Assembly: GCF_002775205.1 (NCBI RefSeq)
Contig: NC_036454.1
Span: 2,721,382 to 2,785,381, forward strand
Reading direction: 5' to 3'
DNA: 64,000 nucleotides
Source of the DNA: Xiphophorus maculatus
Lineage: Eukaryota; Chordata; Actinopteri; Cyprinodontiformes; Poeciliidae
Shown here: positions 27,701 through 37,500 of the stretch, piece after piece
Numbering within the stretch: position 1 is the stretch's first letter
Layout of the letters: every line of letters begins with the position of its first letter
Translations under genes and position numbers: made by a program
The notes under the pieces: generated by a model
Told to the model about the DNA's origin: nothing
Database searches by the model: none
The model's input: only the letters and a program-made list of their open reading frames with translations

Positions 27701-30588
27701 CCGGTCAGCACCCTGCCCACGTACAGCATCCACACGTTCTGAGCGGCGATGATGATGGTGAAGCCGAAGACGTAGGGCAGCGTGCAGGACATCAGCGTCA
27801 GCTTCCTGCCGATCCTCTGCACCATCCAGCCGCCCAGCAGGCCGCCCACCGCCGCGCCGATCGTTACGATGGACTTTAAAAACAAAACGTGAAACTTCAG
27901 CGCTCCTCTGATGAACTCAATGCAAATCTTCACTTTAAACAGAACTTATTAATATTAATAAGTTAATTTTCAGCTAAACTGTATAATTTATCTAAATCTT
28001 CGTCTTTGACTTCAACCAGATTCAGCTAACAGTCAGTTTTGCATTTTCACTTCTTTATGTACTTTGTTCTAAATGTAAATATGTACAATTAGGTCTCATC
28101 AGACCTAATATCTGAAAACTTTTACCTTGTTAATAAATGAATTTCCATCTATTTAATCCAAATCTTCCTGTTTAAGTGTCTGGTTGACTGTTTTTTGCTG
28201 TAATAAGTATTTTACGCCAGCATGTGACGACATAAAGCTGCTGATGCAGCCCAAAGTCGGCCCGGCTTCCAGCCATGTGATGTTGCGTCATCGTACCCCA
28301 AACCAGGAGCCCTCCACTTCGTTGAGCCGCAGCCGAGGGTCGGAAATCCTGCTGAGCTCAGGGATGGCGGGGGAGCTGTATCCCAGCACAAACCCGAAGC
28401 TCATGGGACCCAGAACGGCGGCGAACGAGGCCAGGTACAACTTCCTGTTCTTCACTTTGCTGCGGGCGAAACAAAAGAGGAAGCAGGTTAAATGAACTGT
28501 AAATGTCTGTGCAGTTTTATATGTTCATATTTATTTTATTTAGGAAGAATTTTCAAACTTTGTGTAAGAACCACTTTGTTTCAAGTCTTACCATAGTTTC
28601 TCAATTGTGTTTTGGTCTGGACTTTGACTAGGCCACTCTACCATATGAAAATGATCAAAGGCATTGTTTTCCAAACGTTTTCTTCAACAATAAAGTAAAC
28701 AGGAAATGCTCTAAACAACAAGACAAAGTTGCCAGATTTGTGTGAATCACTTTAGAACCAAAAGTTAAATCTAGTTTTCCAATTATTCTTTATTAAAAGA
28801 AGTTTTGCAAATGCTTTTTGGCTTGATTTGGTAAAAAAAGAGGAAAACACTGAGTATTTTCACAGCAATAACAGGAATTTGGGGAACTCTTCCTCTAGAA
28901 ATGTTGCTATATTTAGCCAACTTTAATAAATTAAATAAAAACTGATTTAGATGCAACAAAGTCTGCTTTTCAGTGAAAGTCACTGGACAGATGTGGTTTT
29001 GTTCAGCAGAAAATTAAAGAGAATGCAAAGCAGTGATATTAAAAGAGAAATGCTGTGTGCTGTAACCAACATTTTCCATTCTATGGAGACTGAAATGAGT
29101 CAGAATTATTCTTAAAATGCTGCAGGCGGCCGCTGACCAGAGTCTGGACACGCCTGGTCCTGTTTCAGGTTATTGTCTTACAGGTTTAACTCCAACTCTG
29201 ACCAACTTCCATGTCCCCACAGCATGATGCTGCCACTACCAGAAACGATCCAGACCAGAGTGTCCATCATTCCAGTCAACCCTGGCCATTGCCATCCATT
29301 AATTTCACATGTTTTCTAATTATGTATTAAAATAAATCCTAAAAGGAAACTAACCAATCAGAGCCAGGAGGAGGGCTTAAGCGCTGTCAATCACTCTTAT
29401 GCTCATATCCCCACCCCCTTACTCTCTGCTACGCTACAGCTGGTTCACCACAACATAACCTGCCATGAATGCCAAGGTTAGTTAGCATAGCTGGTTAGCA
29501 TGACCACAGATTAGCACAGTGAGTAGTATTGATTGACAGCGCAGGAAAATTTCTAAATTTGGCATAAATGAAGTTACTAAAATGAACAAAATCAATACAA
29601 AGTCCTCAGACTGATAGAAGGACGTTTGTGTTCCTGGTTTCTGGATAAAGTTGGAACATTTTCAATGCTTAAATACCAAATGCTTCACAGCCGACACACA
29701 CAGTCCCAGGCTGACGCTGTGAGCATTTGTGTTCAACAAATAAAGTCAAAATAAAGATAGAAATAAGTTGAGTAGGTTCACCAGACCCAGACAACCAGAA
29801 TATGAACAGAGTACAGATCAGGTAGTGGGGAGCAAGACGGAGGAAAACAAGATTTATAAATGAACTTTTGTGAATAAAATGTATTGCATTGGACTGCAGG
29901 CAGGAAGCTGCAGCAGCCAGTACCGTGTTTCTGTTGGAGTGGATGAGACTGAAAATAGGAAACTTTTTAACCAGTTGATGATTCTCAATTTTCTGCATTT
30001 TACAATTTTATGTCCCTGTAAACAGAAAACCTTTGACTTCTGATTTGATGATCAGACGAAACAAGCAAGTCCAACTCGTCATTTTGGACTTTGGAAACGC
30101 CTAATTTTATCTCTACCAAGCATAACTATATTTTATTTAACAGAGAGCAGAAACAGCTTAAGCTGAATGCAGCAGAATAATCTAGGTGGTTATTTCATGT
30201 AAATTGTTGGGTGTTTCCCAGCCTTGGTCCTCGGGGTAAAATGGTTCGCTTCAGGTGTTTCTCTTTTCTAACAAACCTGATTTAAAACCAGATTCTGCAG
30301 AACTAATTGACCAACTCATTGTGCAACTCAAGCCTTAGATTTGTTTTTTTAAAGCACCTGAAACATCCAGGTACGTTTCTACCAAAGATGAGAGCTGACA
30401 AACACTTTTTAGACTTTGTAAGTCCAGAAAACCCGTTTGAAAAGGTCAGATGTCCTCTGATATTCTGGCTGCATAAGTTTTAGTCAGGCTGACCTGAGAT
30501 AAGCCTCCTGCTCGGACAGCAGTCCGGTAGGATCGTCATCTCCACCCTCCTCATCCAGCAGCCTCCGTCTCTCGGTCTGGATGTCCAT
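18726..30588 (-). CDS. slc2a8: GLUT8-type facilitative hexose transporter, 10 coding exons
   Basis: A class III SLC2A transporter, known in mammals as an intracellular glucose/fructose/trehalose carrier. Coding exons in transcript order: 30588-30494, 28459-28297, 27873-27667, 26883-26784, 23810-23599, 22094-21945, 21237-21129, 19925-19791, 19724-19579, 18872-18726. They join in phase to 487 residues; human GLUT8 has 477. Sugar-transporter signatures appear in order: GRKL in loop 2-3, VGRVLTG in TM4, [10 protein letters not shown] in loop 6-7, [18 protein letters not shown] in TM7, [10 protein letters not shown] in loop 8-9, [12 protein letters not shown] in TM10, and [13 protein letters not shown] after TM12. 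The N-terminus has an acidic dileucine motif, ERRRLL (residues 6-11), as expected for endosomal/lysosomal retention. GLUT8 fits better than GLUT6 because PETPRF and the TM7 block match GLUT8, whereas GLUT6 has PNSPRF and LLQQLTGITP. A 92-bp intron in the 5' UTR is listed separately. Confidence 0.93.
18960..19460. repeat. A-rich low-complexity tract (AAATAAAATA-like) in slc2a8 intron 9
   Basis: About 500 bp made almost only of A and T, with many variants of 'ataaaaata' and 'taaatgcataaaa'. It fills most of the intron between 18873 and 19578 and shows no coding content. Confidence 0.85.
20203..20585. mobile_element. Full-length hAT-like MITE (CACTGTAAAAACAC ... GTGTTTTTGCAGT)
   Basis: Lies in slc2a8 intron 7. 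The termini are inverted copies of CACTGCAAAAACAC. The flanks give an 8-bp target-site duplication with one mismatch (CTTGGATG on the left, TTTGGATG on the right). Eight-bp duplications and short terminal inverted repeats are typical of hAT elements. No transposase is present. Confidence 0.75.
21600..21835 (+). mobile_element. LINE 3' tail
   Basis: In slc2a8 intron 6, antisense to the gene. The plus strand encodes [11 protein letters not shown] followed by an early stop, then a short A-rich tail. It is related to the pieces at 538-680 and 33395-33565. The element is strongly 5'-truncated. Confidence 0.55.
21917..21938. repeat. (TG)n microsatellite next to the slc2a8 exon 6 donor
   Basis: About ten TG units begin 7 bp inside slc2a8 intron 6, immediately after the donor GTAACAA on the minus strand, where they read as CA. 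Confidence 0.9.
22181..23330 (+). mobile_element. LTR retroelement (ERV-like) remnant: LTR, primer-binding site, leader and short gag-like piece
   Basis: Lies in slc2a8 intron 5, antisense to the gene. The putative LTR, about 22181-22690, begins TGT and ends ACA. It contains CCAAT (22519) and AATAAA (22549). Six bases after the LTR, 22697-22714 reads TGGTCCTTTGAGCCGGAG, which is complementary to the 3' end of vertebrate tRNA-Tyr with one mismatch, so it is a good primer-binding site. About 400 bp of leader follows. A short open frame (23112-23321) then carries a degenerate CCHC zinc-knuckle near 23211-23252 in which the last cysteine is absent. No pol, env or 3' LTR is seen, so the copy is defective. 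The LTR start is approximate. Confidence 0.65.
26962..27184 (-). mobile_element. tRNA-derived SINE, complete, with 13-bp target-site duplication
   Basis: Lies in slc2a8 intron 3, same strand as the gene. The minus strand has a tRNA-like head with an A box (TGGCGTAGGGGTTA) and a B box (GGGTTCGACTCCC), a short body, and a poly(A) tail that appears as the T run at about 26962-26985. Identical 13-bp direct repeats TATGGCTTCTTTC flank it (26949-26961 and 27185-27197). The long exact duplication points to a fairly recent insertion. A second copy is at 38854-39048. Confidence 0.9.
28555..29290. mobile_element. Degenerate dispersed DNA-transposon-like repeat, in pieces
   Basis: Lies in slc2a8 intron 1. 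Phrases near 28590-28650 (tctcaattgtgttttggtct and the following gactttgactaggccactct) and near 29215-29235 (cacagcatgatgctgccact) belong to a common teleost repeat that I associate with Tc1/mariner-type elements. The middle is eroded or replaced. The class assignment is from memory. Confidence 0.4.
29349..29560. mobile_element. Core of the TTAAAGCTGCAG-family MITE
   Basis: In slc2a8 intron 1. It shares the block ccaatcagagccaggagg and the following 'agcgctgtcaatcac...ctctgctacgct' region with the copy at 6443-6882. The terminal repeats are not recognisable here. Confidence 0.5.
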
Positions 30589-31537
30589 GCTGACGGCAGC
30601 GATCCTTCCCGCTGTTCACCTTCTGCTCTCGGTCGCCCTCAGCATGAATCCACCGGCCGGAAAAGGCTGCAGCGGAGAAACAACAGCAGCTGCGTTAATA
30701 AACTAACAAAAGAGAGAAATGAAGCCGTGGGATCAAATATGAGATCTGCGGTTGTTACCTGAACGACCCGGTTGATCTCAGCTTCCTCCACCGGCTGACA
30801 ACTTGCTTTACTAACATCAGAGTCAGCTGATCACCTCTATTGCCTGTTACACGACTTTCAAAATAAAAGTCTCAAACACAATCTATTACATGTTAGTACA
30901 TATTATGACTTGGTTATAGTTGAGAGTTTCAATGTACACGTTTTAAAACATTTACCGGTGATTTTTACATTAAAGACGTGTTATAAACCAGCTTATTACC
31001 GTATAAACATACTGAAATAATATCGAGTATACGTTAACATATGGAACCAAGATAAAACCCAGGAAACTGTACAGCTAAAATTACTTTTTAACACCACTTT
31101 TAAATATCCAGTCATTTTTTTCTCTCTCTCTTATATCTCATTAACTACATGTTTAGCTAGCAACGTGATGCTAGCAGTGAAACACAACAAAATAAGAATT
31201 ACAAATCAACAACTGTTCACTCTTACACGACTATGCGTTTGCATTTAAAGTTTTACTATATTATGTTACATAACACAGGACTTTTAGCAGCGAAATGACA
31301 GTTCCTGGATTTAATTTGACACTTCCGGCTGTTTAAAAACGTTACCGGAACAGGAAAGGACACGACTCAGCGATGAAACTCTTTGTTAAGAAAATAAAAG
31401 CCCTGGCGGTGTTTTGAGTTGGTTTCCTTGGAAACATTCAGGTTTAATGTTAAGGTATAGAAACAGAAGCAGAAAGAAACGAAGCAGATGCTGCAGCAGT
31501 TGAGTGACTCCCCTTTGGTAAACGCGTTTTTGCAAAC
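30589..31537. promoter_or_regulatory. Bidirectional promoter region between slc2a8 and ttc16, with a 5' UTR intron of slc2a8
   Basis: The two start codons are 949 bp apart and point away from each other. On the minus strand a donor (CAG|GTAAC, exon end 30759) and an acceptor (CTGCAG before 30666) define a probable 92-bp intron, 30758-30667, in the slc2a8 5' UTR. On the ttc16 side, 31422-31435 is a palindrome, GTTTCC-TT-GGAAAC, resembling RFX half-sites, about 100 bp before the ATG. No TATA box is convincing for either gene. Confidence 0.5.
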
Positions 31538-34500
31538 ATGGACACGTCCGAGAAGATAAATAATCAAACAGTAAGTCAATTATTAACAAACAACGTAAAT
31601 AAAGATAAAATAGCTTTTTTCAGAGTTTGATAACTGCTAGGTTTCGTAACTCAATCACTATATTCAAATCAAGTCAAAACTTTTTAACTGAATCATTGTT
31701 TTTTTTGGTTTATTTAATTTTTGTTTTTAATTTCAATCTAGCATATTTTTGTTGAGTCATTTTTCATTTGGTTGCTTTAACTTTTATGCATTATCTTACT
31801 TTTGTTTTAATTAACTTTATTTTATATTATTATAAAACTAAATTAAAAATTATAACAATTTTATCTTTTCCATTCTAATTTCATTTATTTTAAATGGAAA
31901 GAGATTTTATAATAATATTTTTGTTGATTTGTTTTATTTTGGTCTAAGAGAAGCCTGGTTAGAAGGTGAAACAAAGAGGCAGCTAATTAAATATTGGGAT
32001 AAATTTCTTGTCTTTATTTGTTTGCTATATGTTCCGTCCTCTGCTGTCTATCAGGATGAAGATGAACAAAGTGTTTTCCCCACCGCCGTGTCTGAGGAGA
32101 AGCTGGAACGGGCCAGGAGAAAAAGCACCTTCGTGGGCTTCAGTGATCGGCTTGTGGCAGTCAGAGAACATCGCTTTCTAAAACCAAAACTGAATCCGGA
32201 CAAAATCATTCGGAGCAAAGCTGCAGAGCAGTGAGGACAAAATCAATTACTAACCCAATCTGCAGAAGAAACAAATTCACTGCCAGAGTATCTACCGCAG
32301 AATTTACTGAAATCGATTCCTAAAAGATAATACAATTAAACCTGTCGATGATTTATACCAATAATATGTGCAACATCTGATCATATAATCTGATGCTTTT
32401 AGGCAATAATTAAAGCTTTTCATTTCAGTTTTATTAAAGGGAAAGAGGCAATGGAGAAGTTCCAGTATGAGGAGGCTGTGCTCTGCTTCTCCAAAGCCAT
32501 CTACCTGCAGCCTGAACAGGTGAAAACTCACAGACAATGTTTGCTTTTGATTTGGTGAACAAACTTTTAATATGTTTGAACCTTTCTGCTTCAGACTGAG
32601 CTGCATGTGAGCCAGGGCGAGGCTTTTATTCAGCTGTGTGACTTCCAGTCGGCAGCCGACTCTTATAATCAAGCCAATTTTCTGGACCCTGGAGTTTTCA
32701 ACGCTCGTCTGTCCTTCATCTACAACATGCAGGTCAAACGTCCAGCGTTATTTATCCGAAACTCCTACAAATACAACATCTAAGACAAACTCAATGTAAA
32801 TCTAAATATTTGTTGCTTAAATAGGAATCAGGATTCTTGACTCATTTTCACTTTTTTACTGCATTAAAAAAACGAGAATAAAAGAAACAAAATATACTTT
32901 CCAGACTTAAATGTCACAGTTATCTGTACAAAAGACGCAGATATGAACTGATTTTTTAATTATTACTATTTATTCAAAAGTATTCATAGTTTTTGGTTCA
33001 TTATTATTGTTCAAAGAAATTGAATATCTTTTTCTAGACTTTTGTTAATCTTTTTGTTGAATCGTTGCTGTTTGGACAATTATTCCTTCAGGTTTGGATG
33101 CTGTACAGCAGAAAGAATTTTTGCTCTTTACTATTTTACATTTGGATAGTTGTTATGATGTGTAGCCATGGCAACAAGGTATTATTTTTTCAGCTGTTAG
33201 CATAAATAATACCTGAACTACGACCCGACATCCCAGAGGAGTTTAAAAGGATGTTTACGGGATGCAGAGAGCGAGAAGGAGGAAGTTGAAACCATGGTAA
33301 CCCCTACTCCAACATCCCTCTAAACAAACGGTCAGGCAGAGATTTAAAGAGGCAAAAGCAAACGAGGTGGATTAGCAGTGTTTGCCCAGAAACTGAGCTG
33401 CTAGCATGTCATGACAGTCTTCAGTCAGAAGCCTCTACAGAGTTGATGGAAGACTGACTGCTACAGGAGATCCTTCCGGTCCTCAGCATCACCATTCACA
33501 GAAAAGCTTTGAAAATATTTGGACGATGAGTTACAACAACATTTCTCTTTAGGGAAATAAAGAAGCTTTGAATTTTTATTTTTCTGCTAATCGACTTGAA
33601 TTTTAAAACTGAGGAATATTTATTCTATTTTCCTGTAAATAAAACTGATGATTTCTGACAGCTGGCATCTTAAACGGATCAGTCCAGTTAAGTCCAATTC
33701 TGTTCTGACCTGGAGTCCAGCTGGTTCTGCTCATTTTGACTTTTATTTGCTGTTTATTTGAGAGGGACAGATATAAAAACATAGATCCAATCTGAATCAG
33801 TTTATATATCCACAGCTAAACTGCAACCTTATAGAAAGACCTTTAACAGCAAACTGAGTGTTTGGTACAATTTTACAATAAAGCTCCTCGTATGAAAGGC
33901 TAATAGTTTATAAATATGTTTTCAATTCATTTATAAGTCATTTACATATCATTAATTACTGTTTATTATACGTTAAGTAAGAGTCAGAGGGAGACCATAT
34001 GCAGACGTCCTGGTTCTGGTTCTGTTCTGGTTCTGTTCAGACTGATGTCCTGGTTCTGTTCTGTTGTGTTCAGACTGAAGTTCTGGTTCTGTTCTGTTCT
34101 GGTTCTGTTCAGGCTCAGTGTGTGTTCGACCGCGGCCTCTTCCTGGAGGCTCTGGACCTGTTTGAGAAAGCTGCTGAGCTGAAGCCGGAGGCCGCCAGCG
34201 CCTTCCGAATCAGAAGGTCCGCAGAATCTGCTCCTGGTTCTGGTTCAGCACCTCATTCTCACTCTGCTGCAAACATGAGCAATTCAACAAAAAGAGAATC
34301 TAAAAATAAAAACCCTGATGGCAAACAGGGAGACGTTTCATGATAGAAACTCATTTAATTTTTTATACTGTCAATATTTTTACTGTATTTTAATCAAAAA
34401 GAACAAAACTTTGAGACAAAATGTTTTGTAGTTTGTTTTATTGCTTTCCAAAACTTTTTAATTTCCCAGATTTCCCAGATGCAATGCTTTTTATTCTAAA

Positions 34501-37500
34501 CATATTGTGCATGTGTCTGGTCTACTGGGATTAAACCCATTTACATTGACTGGTGTAATAAAGATTCACATTAACCATTTGTACTGCAGTGACCTGAAGC
34601 ACCAACTGCAAAAACACTTAATCTCACCAGGTATTTTGGTTCATTTTCTAGTGTAAATATCTTAGTACACTTGAGATAAGACAAAACTGATTTACAGGTA
34701 ACTTTTCAGTAAGAAATTATTTCTTAATACTTGTGAAAATTGCTAGATTATTTAATTTATAACCTGGGAGAAATGTTTTGTTAAAAGGGAAATGGGACTA
34801 GCACTTTTCCATTGATATTAATGAATTATTGACTAAAACATTCCTATATCTTACTTTAAGTTAGTTTATTTCAAGTGTACTAAAATATTTGCATTAGAAA
34901 CTAGACCAAAGATATTAGGGTTTTGTGTTTTTGCAGTGTCAGTTAGTTGTTTGTACGGACAGTTTGCCATTCTTTTTAAATTTAAAACTCGTTTTATTTT
35001 TCACTCCAGAATCAGTTTAATTCTGGTTTTTACCCTTCAGGTGAGTTTTGAGTTTTCAGTCTTGGGTGGCGTTTCTCGTTGCAGCCTGGCCTGCCTGACA
35101 GCCGCAGGGCGACACGACGACTGTCTGAAGGAACTGAACCACATCATCTCCGAGGGTCCGTCTGCCGAGCTTTACGTCTTCAGAGCCAGAGTTTACAAGG
35201 CCATGAACCAGGTGAGACCGGAACCAGGTGAGACCGGAACCAGGTGAGACCGGAACCAGGTCAGACCAGCACTGCAAAAACACTAAATCCTACCAAGTAT
35301 TTCTGATCTGGGTTCTAGTGCAAATATCTTAGTACAATTTAAATAAGATGTAACTAACTTGTTACTAACAAGTAATTTTTCAGCAGTAAATAGGATCTTG
35401 TTTTAAGTAAATATGTTTTTAATATTAATGAAAAGTTCTACTTCCACTATCAGATTACTTCACTAATAGCAAAACATGTTTCCCATGTTGTAGGTAAAAT
35501 ATGTTAAGGAATTATTTACTTCAAACAGGCTCCTATATATTGCTGAAAAGTTAGTTTTATCTTATTTCAAGTGTGCTATAAATTAGCAACATAACTTGAC
35601 AAAAATACTTGCTAAGATTTTGTATTTTTGCAGTGTAGGTCTCACCAGGTTCTGGTCTCACTTGGTTACACTGTAAAAACACAAAGTTTTACCAAGTAGT
35701 TTTGATCTAGTTTCTAGATTAAATGTCTTAGTACACTTGGAATAAGGAAAACTAACTTATAAGTCAATTTTCATCAAGATATAGAAAATAAAATTTTTAT
35801 GTGCAACATTTGTGCAGCCAAACTGCTGCATTTTGTCAGTGCTGCTCTGGTCATTTGAAACATGTCCACCATCACACATTCACACGCTGCATGCAGATCA
35901 CCTGTGTTGGTCAGAAGCACTGCAGGATTTGAACCCACAACCTTCTGACTTCAAAGTAACCAACCAGAAATGTGTTTTTTTCCGATATGTTTGCAATAAT
36001 TTTCACCAAATTTCTGTCATTTTTGGCCAGAAGCTGAGGGGCAGATCACCACAGTTTCCTACTTCCTGCTCAGTTTTTGTTTTTGTTTTATGTGGAGAAA
36101 AAGTCGACTCAGTTCAGGTGATGAAGCTGGTTCAACAGGACGGTTAGGAACTATAATTAGCAACTGAAACCAAATCATTAGTCACATGAATCTGGAGGCC
36201 AGCTTTCATTTCTCCAACAGTTTGGTTGGCTTTACTTTACAGAAACATGAAAACCTGTTGAACATGTCAGTGACCATGGAAAATCACATGCTAGCATTTA
36301 TATTACAACAGGGACGTCCGTGTGTTAATTTAGATTAAATAATTACATAGCTTTAAGAAGTCCAAATTTAAAACATAATTAATTGCTATTTTTACTTCCA
36401 TACGTTCCGCTACGTTTCTGGTACATCCGTAAATCCGACGCACAAGCTGCTTCCGATAGCATCTGCTAACAACCATGCTAACAGCTATGCTAATGGCGAT
36501 GGAAAGCCATTTTTCTGTAAACAAAAAACAATGTAAACAAGTCCCATCACTTATTTTTGTCTTTGTTTTCTACAGTTGAAGTTAAAAGCTGAACTTCCTG
36601 ATAATGCTTCTCATGTTTTGTATGATTTTATTACAAAAATTGGGTTTGATTTAAAAAGGGTTTTTTTCAATTCAGTGATGTGAATATTTTCAGCCCTAAC
36701 CTCAGGATTCTGCCTTTCGTCAGACAGCCTGTTGTCTCCGAGACCTGCGGTCAGCGCTGGAGTTGGACCCGGAGAGCCAGCAGGCCAAAGCGATGCAGCA
36801 GCACCTGAAGGAGGCCGGCGAGGAGAACAGGCAGCAGGCGGTGATCAGGATGCTGTCAGGCCAACTGCAGGAGGCGCTCTGCCTGATCAACGCCGCCCTG
36901 GAGAGCAATCCGGAGAACGGACAGCTCTACCTGTTCAGGTGGGATCATCTGGAACCAGAAGGTTTCTATTGGTGCAACGTTCACCCCGGTCCAGTTCTCT
37001 TTGATCCAACTCCAGTCCGTTTGCCTAGAAAGTCCGGTTTGTTTGGGGGAAGTGTGAATGTGCAGTCAAACCAAAAAAACAAACTCTGGCCTGTTACAAT
37101 AAGAAATATAGCATTTGATTGCATGGTAAATTGAAACAAACTCAATAATTTTCATTTGCATAATTTATTATTTTTCTGTTTTTTCTTTTTTTTCATCCAA
37201 AAACTGGATGACTAAAGTCTTCAGTCTAGTTTGGTCTCAACTAGCCGTTTTTTTTAAAGGATAATTTTGTTTACAGAAACTTTTAAACTTATTTTATTTG
37301 TTGTTTCTGTTGTTTTGTTTATTTATTGTTGATTTTTAAAATGTTTTCCACTTTCAGTGATAAATGTTCATTAGAATTTAAAGTTTATTGATCTTGCATT
37401 TTTATGTCATTACCATTGCAATACTTGAAAATTGCCTCAAATCAAATGGAATTATCTTCTATTGCAATAACTTCTTGGATAATTCATCGTGCAGAGAAAT

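Noticed and set aside
18726-30588. slc2a6 (GLUT6), which neighbours MYMK in human
   Set aside because: Residues in loop 6-7 and TM7 match GLUT8 ([23 protein letters not shown]), not GLUT6.
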